NCBI GenBank assembly: GCA_963812245.1
Contig: CAWEUK010000003.1
Location: 682,001 to 746,000, forward strand
DNA: 64,000 bases
From: Salsipaludibacter sp963812245
GTDB taxonomy: Bacteria; Actinomycetota; Nitriliruptoria; Nitriliruptorales; Nitriliruptoraceae
Reading direction: 5' to 3'
Shown: piece by piece, positions 60,636 to 64,000 of the stretch
How the letters are laid out: every line of letters begins with the position of its first letter
How positions within the stretch are numbered: the first letter of the stretch is position 1
Made by a program: the position numbers and the translations under genes
The notes under the pieces: model-generated
Databases searched by the model: none
What the model saw: the letters and a program-made list of their open reading frames with translations, nothing else
Told to the model about the DNA's origin: nothing

Positions 60636-62112
60636 CCGTGACCCCCGATCGCGACGAGTTCCTGGCGCTGGCCGCCGACCACACGGTCGTCCCGGTCGTC
60701 CGCGAACTGCTCGCCGACCTCGAGACCCCGGTGTCCGTCTACGCCAAGTTGCGTGGCGACGGTCCCACGTTCCTGCTGGAGTCGGCCGAGCACGGCCAAC
60801 GCTGGGGGCGCTATTCCTTCGTCGGCACCGATCCGATCTTCGTCCTGAAGGGCCGTGGCAACGAGGTCGAGTGGATCGGTGACCCGCCGGCAGCCGCCCG
60901 TGACGCCGATGGGCCACTGGCGGCCCTCGATGCCGCGATGCAGGCGTTGCGCGCACCCGACTTCCCCTCCCTGCCGTTGCATGGCGGCGCCGTGGGCGTC
61001 GTTGGCTACGACGCGGTCCGCGAGGTCGAGGACATCCCCGACACCGGGACCGACGACCTCGGACTGCCCGACGTGCTGATGATGGTGCCGCGCCACGTGG
61101 TCGGACTGGACCACCTTCGCCAGACCATGAGCGTGATCACCAACGTCATGATCGGCGACGATCCGGCCGCGCAGTACGACCAGGCCGTTGCCGCCACCGA
61201 CGACCTGGTTGCCCGGCTCACGACCACCGTGTCATCCGCGCCGGTCGCCCCCCCGCTGCTGGGGATCCTGCCCCCTCCACGTCCAACCTCGACGAGGGCG
61301 CATACGAGGAGATGGTCGAGCGGGTCAAGGACTACATCCACGCCGGCGACACCTTCCAGACCGTGGTGAGCCAGCGTCTGTCGGCGCCGATGACGGCGGA
61401 TCCGCTCGACTTCTACCGCGTGTTGCGCGTGATCAACCCGTCGCCCTACCTCTTCATCTTCGACTTCGAGGACTTCCAGGTCGTCGGATCCTCGCCCGAG
61501 GCGCTGGTGCGGGTGACGGGACGCGCGGTCGAGACCTGGCCGATCGCCGGGACCCGCCCGCGAGGTGCCACGCCGGCCGAGGACGACCAGTTGGCCGCCG
61601 AACTGATGGCCGATGTCAAGGAACGCGCCGAACACGTGATGCTGGTCGACCTGGGCCGCAACGACCTGGGCCGCGTCAGCGAGATCGGCTCGGTCGAGGT
61701 GGCCCAGATGATGCAGGTCGAGCGCTACAGCCACGTCATGCACATCGTCAGCACGGTCGTGGGGACCCTGCGCGAGGAACTGTCGCCCATCGACGTCCTG
61801 CGGGCGGTGTTCCCGGCCGGCACGGTGTCGGGCGCCCCGAAGGTGCGGGCGATGGAGATCATCGACGAACTCGAACCGTCGCGTCGCGGGATCTATGCCG
61901 GTGCGGCCGGCTACGTCGACTTCTCGGGCAACCTCGACATGTGCATCGCGCTGCGCACGGCCGTCATCGTCGACGGCGTCGCCCACGTGCAGGCCGGTGC
62001 CGGCATCGTGGCCGACTCGCGACCCGACGTCGAACTTGTGGAGACCCGCAACAAGGCCGGTGCCCTGCTGGCTGCCGTCGCGGCGGCCGAGGCCATGCGA
62101 CAGGAGCCAGTC
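60632..62112 (+). CDS. trpE: Anthranilate synthase component I with a frame break
   Basis: The N-terminal 205 residues run in one frame from ATG 60632 (PVSVYAKLRGDGPTFLLESA, RYSFVGTDP, the tryptophan-binding site) to about 61260, where the frame turns into Arg/Thr/Pro text and stops at 61369. The chorismate-binding half follows in the next frame: SNLDEGAYEEMVERV, FQTVVSQRL, RPRGATPAEDDQLAAELMAD, VERYSHVMHIVS and AGAGIVADSRPD. A one-base change near a run of seven C (61248-61254) or five C (61271-61275) would repair it. The second half continues without stop into trpC. TrpE and glutamine-derived ammonia make anthranilate; no trpG is seen. Confidence 0.88.
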
Positions 62113-62949
62113 GTGACCACGCCGTTCCTGGACGTCCTGCTGGCCGAGGCGCGCAGTCGCGTGGCGGCAGATCGCGCCCGGCGTGGCACCGCTGCCCTGC
62201 GCGCCGACGTGGCCGCACTGGACACGACCCCACCATCCTTCGTCGACGCGCTGGCGGCGGACGGGGTCGGCGTGATCGCCGAGGTCAAGCGCGCCTCGCC
62301 GTCCAAGGGCGACCTGGCGCCCGACCTCGACGCGGTCGTGCAGGCGACGGCCTATCGCGATGCCGAGGTGGCCGCCATCTCGGTGCTGACCGAACCGGCG
62401 CGGTTCAAGGGCAGCCTGGACGACCTCAGGGCCGTCGCGGCACTGGGTACCCCTTCGCTGCGCAAGGACTTCACCGTCGACGTCCACCAGGTGCTGCAGG
62501 CGCGACTGGCGGGTGCCGCGGCGGTGTTGTTGATCGTGGCGGCGCTGGACGACGACGACCTGGCCGAGTTGGCACGGTCGGCCCGCGACTGTGGGCTGGA
62601 CTGCCTGGTCGAGGTGCACGACGAGGAGGAACTGCGGCGCGCGCTGACGATCGACCCGGCCGTCGTGGGCGTGAATGCCCGGGACCTGCGCACCTTCGAC
62701 GTCGACCGCGATGCGTTCGCGCGGCTGCGGGATTCCATTCCCGCCGACGTCGTCGCGGTGGCCGAGAGCGGCATCACGGGGCCCGACGACGTGCGTCGGG
62801 CGGCCAGCCAGGGTGCCGATGCCGTGCTGGTGGGGGAGTCCCTGGTGACCGCCGGGTCGCCTCGCGCAGCCGCCGCGGCCCTGGTTGCCGCCGGTCGTGA
62901 CCACCTTGCCGGCGCGAGCGACGGGGTTGCTCGCGACCGCCGATGGTGA
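62113..62949 (+). CDS. trpC: Indole-3-glycerol-phosphate synthase
   Basis: A 278-residue TIM-barrel enzyme: VIAEVKRASPSKGDL, LTEPARFKGSLDDL, LRKDFTVDVHQVLQARLAGA, VEVHDEEELRRAL, VGVNARDLRTFDVD and AESGITGPDDV. GTG at 62113 is preceded by AGGAG at good distance, so it can be translated by itself; but its frame is the same as that of the trpE second half and no stop lies between, so a fused protein is also possible. It ends 87 bases before trpB. Confidence 0.93.
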   Translation: MTTPFLDVLLAEARSRVAADRARRGTAALRADVAALDTTPPSFVDALAADGVGVIAEVKRASPSKGDLAPDLDAVVQATAYRDAEVAAISVLTEPARFKGSLDDLRAVAALGTPSLRKDFTVDVHQVLQARLAGAAAVLLIVAALDDDDLAELARSARDCGLDCLVEVHDEEELRRALTIDPAVVGVNARDLRTFDVDRDAFARLRDSIPADVVAVAESGITGPDDVRRAASQGADAVLVGESLVTAGSPRAAAAALVAAGRDHLAGASDGVARDRRW

Positions 62950-63036
62950 TCGGGTCGGCGAAGCGGTGCGAGGACGCACCCGCGTCGACCCCTGCGTCGC
63001 CCCGCAGTACCCGGACCACCACACGAGGTTCAATCC

Positions 63037-64000
63037 ATGAGCACCACGACGTCCACCACCCACGACGATGACACCACGCCGCGCGCGGGCTACTTCGGTC
63101 GCTTCGGCGGCCAGTTCGTCCCCGAGTCACTGTTCGGCGCCCTCGACGAGTTGACCCGGGCCTGGGACGAGGCCAGCCACGATCCCGAGTTCATGGCCGA
63201 ACTCGACCTGTTGCGGCGCCGCTACGGCGGGCGCCCGACCCCGCTGTACCACGCTGCCCGGTTGTCGGAGGTGTGTGGATTCGAGGTCCACCTCAAGCGC
63301 GAGGACCTGGCCCACACCGGCTCGCACAAGCTCAACAACGTCGTTGGCCAGGCGCTGTTGACGCGACGAATGGGCAAGCCGCGGGTGATCGCCGAGACCG
63401 GAGCCGGCCAGCACGGGGTTGCCACGGCGACCGCGGCCGCCCTGATGGGGCTGGACTGCACGGTCTACATGGGTGCCGAGGACTGCCGTCGGCAGCGACT
63501 CAACGTCGTGCGGATGCAGTTGCTCGGGGCCGAGGTCATCCCGGTCGAGTCGGGCACCAGGACGCTCAAGGACGCCATCAACGAGGCGATGCGTGACTGG
63601 GTCAGCAACGTCGACACGACCCACTACCTCATCGGGTCGGCCATGGGCCCACACCCGTTCCCCACGATGGTGCGAGAACTGCAGTCGGTGATCTCGATCG
63701 AGTCGCGAGCCCAGTTCGTCGACCAGGCCGCTGACGCCCCCGGTGGTGCCGCAGACCTGCCGGACGCGATCGTGGCCTGCGTCGGTGGGGGCAGCAACGC
63801 CATCGGGTCCTTCGCCGACTTCATCGACCACGAGTCGGTGGCGCTGATCGGGGTCGAGGCCTCCGGGCACGGCATCGGGTCGGGACACTCCGCCGCCACG
63901 ATCACCGAGGGCAGCGAGGCAATCCTGCACGGTGCCCGCATGGTGGCGCTGGTCGACGACGACGGCCAGGTCCAACCTGCCCACTCGGTGTCGGCAGGAC
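63037..64000 (+). CDS. trpB: Tryptophan synthase beta chain, partial
   Basis: The first 321 residues of TrpB; the gene runs beyond the window. GYFGRFGGQFVPE opens the conserved part, the PLP lysine is in TGSHKLNNVVGQALL, and AETGAGQHGVATATAAAL and CVGGGSNAIGSFADF are complete. It joins indole and serine to tryptophan. GAGG lies eight bases before the ATG at 63037. trpA would be expected next. Confidence 0.96.
   Translation, partial: MSTTTSTTHDDDTTPRAGYFGRFGGQFVPESLFGALDELTRAWDEASHDPEFMAELDLLRRRYGGRPTPLYHAARLSEVCGFEVHLKREDLAHTGSHKLNNVVGQALLTRRMGKPRVIAETGAGQHGVATATAAALMGLDCTVYMGAEDCRRQRLNVVRMQLLGAEVIPVESGTRTLKDAINEAMRDWVSNVDTTHYLIGSAMGPHPFPTMVRELQSVISIESRAQFVDQAADAPGGAADLPDAIVACVGGGSNAIGSFADFIDHESVALIGVEASGHGIGSGHSAATITEGSEAILHGARMVALVDDDGQVQPAHSVSAG

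Noticed and set aside
61006..63063. A 685-codon minus-strand frame opposite trpE and trpC
   Set aside because: It lies fully antisense to conserved trp genes and shows no domains.
1..64000. Mobile elements, prophage genes, integrase sites at the tRNA genes
   Set aside because: No transposase, integrase or phage motif was seen and no tRNA 3' end is duplicated nearby.

Overview
The window is a very GC-rich chromosomal segment (G or C dominates third codon positions, and GTG and TTG starts are frequent) from an actinobacterium. The class-level evidence is gene content and order that match mycobacteria in several places: a JAMM protease with CysO and CysM, an Rv1339-like hydrolase, RNase PH and RdgB; an AsnC regulator divergent from DDAH and RocD; a mycothiol-dependent formaldehyde dehydrogenase followed by a metallo-beta-lactamase protein; a LigB-type ATP-dependent DNA ligase; and a his-trp cluster ordered hisD-hisC-hisB-hisH-hisA-hisF-hisI-trpE-trpC-trpB. 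Several gene neighbourhoods are not the mycobacterial ones, so a deep-branching actinobacterial class is possible. I cannot name the species.

Layout. 1-6.6 kb: end of a nitrilase-family gene, PPK2-type kinase, an ATP-grasp protein with an Ala/Asp-rich insert, a membrane protein, a sugar-epimerase-like SDR, MetZ and a type-5 uracil-DNA glycosylase. 6.8-13.6 kb: a DUF1295 membrane protein, the JAMM protease, a transglutaminase / alpha-E / circularly permuted ATP-grasp trio, thioredoxin and a YcaQ-type glycosylase. 13.7-17.2 kb: cysO-cysM-MBL-rph-rdgB in one direction. 17.3-24.5 kb: SDR, serine hydrolase, tRNA-Leu, a 4-hydroxybutyryl-CoA-dehydratase-like enzyme, aldo/keto reductase, LigB, a small membrane protein, tRNA-Lys and tRNA-His. 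24.6-27.3 kb: arginine/dimethylarginine catabolism. 27.6-36.6 kb: acyl-CoA ligase, DUF2254 protein, an ECF sigma locus with two related membrane proteins and a secreted SOD-like protein, an alpha/beta hydrolase-fold protein, an MFS transporter and a second DDAH. 36.6-41.0 kb: gcvP and gcvT behind a tandem glycine riboswitch. 41.2-44.0 kb: a membrane protein with a repeat-linked frame break, then mycothiol formaldehyde detoxification. 44.0-49.5 kb: a YceH/DinB-type fusion, an L,D-transpeptidase lipoprotein, a membrane protein, tRNA-Arg, a J-domain protein, tRNA-Gly and an acidic anchored protein. 49.7-64 kb: the his and trp biosynthesis genes, interrupted between hisH and hisA by a five-gene block on the opposite strand. 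No mobile element, prophage, CRISPR array or rRNA was seen.

The most interesting material is the locus at 31.0-33.3 kb. A 134-residue membrane protein and the membrane half of the putative anti-sigma factor are clearly the same domain, and between them lie a secreted SOD-like protein and the ECF sigma factor. Also notable are a CysO carrier whose diglycine is capped by an extra alanine (implying that the JAMM protease would have to trim it), and several genes that are intact only if a single-base frame change is allowed (about 31.5, 41.3, 45.1, 59.6 and 61.3 kb). The frame changes may be real, programmed or assembly errors. TrpE and TrpC are also joined in frame without a stop codon.
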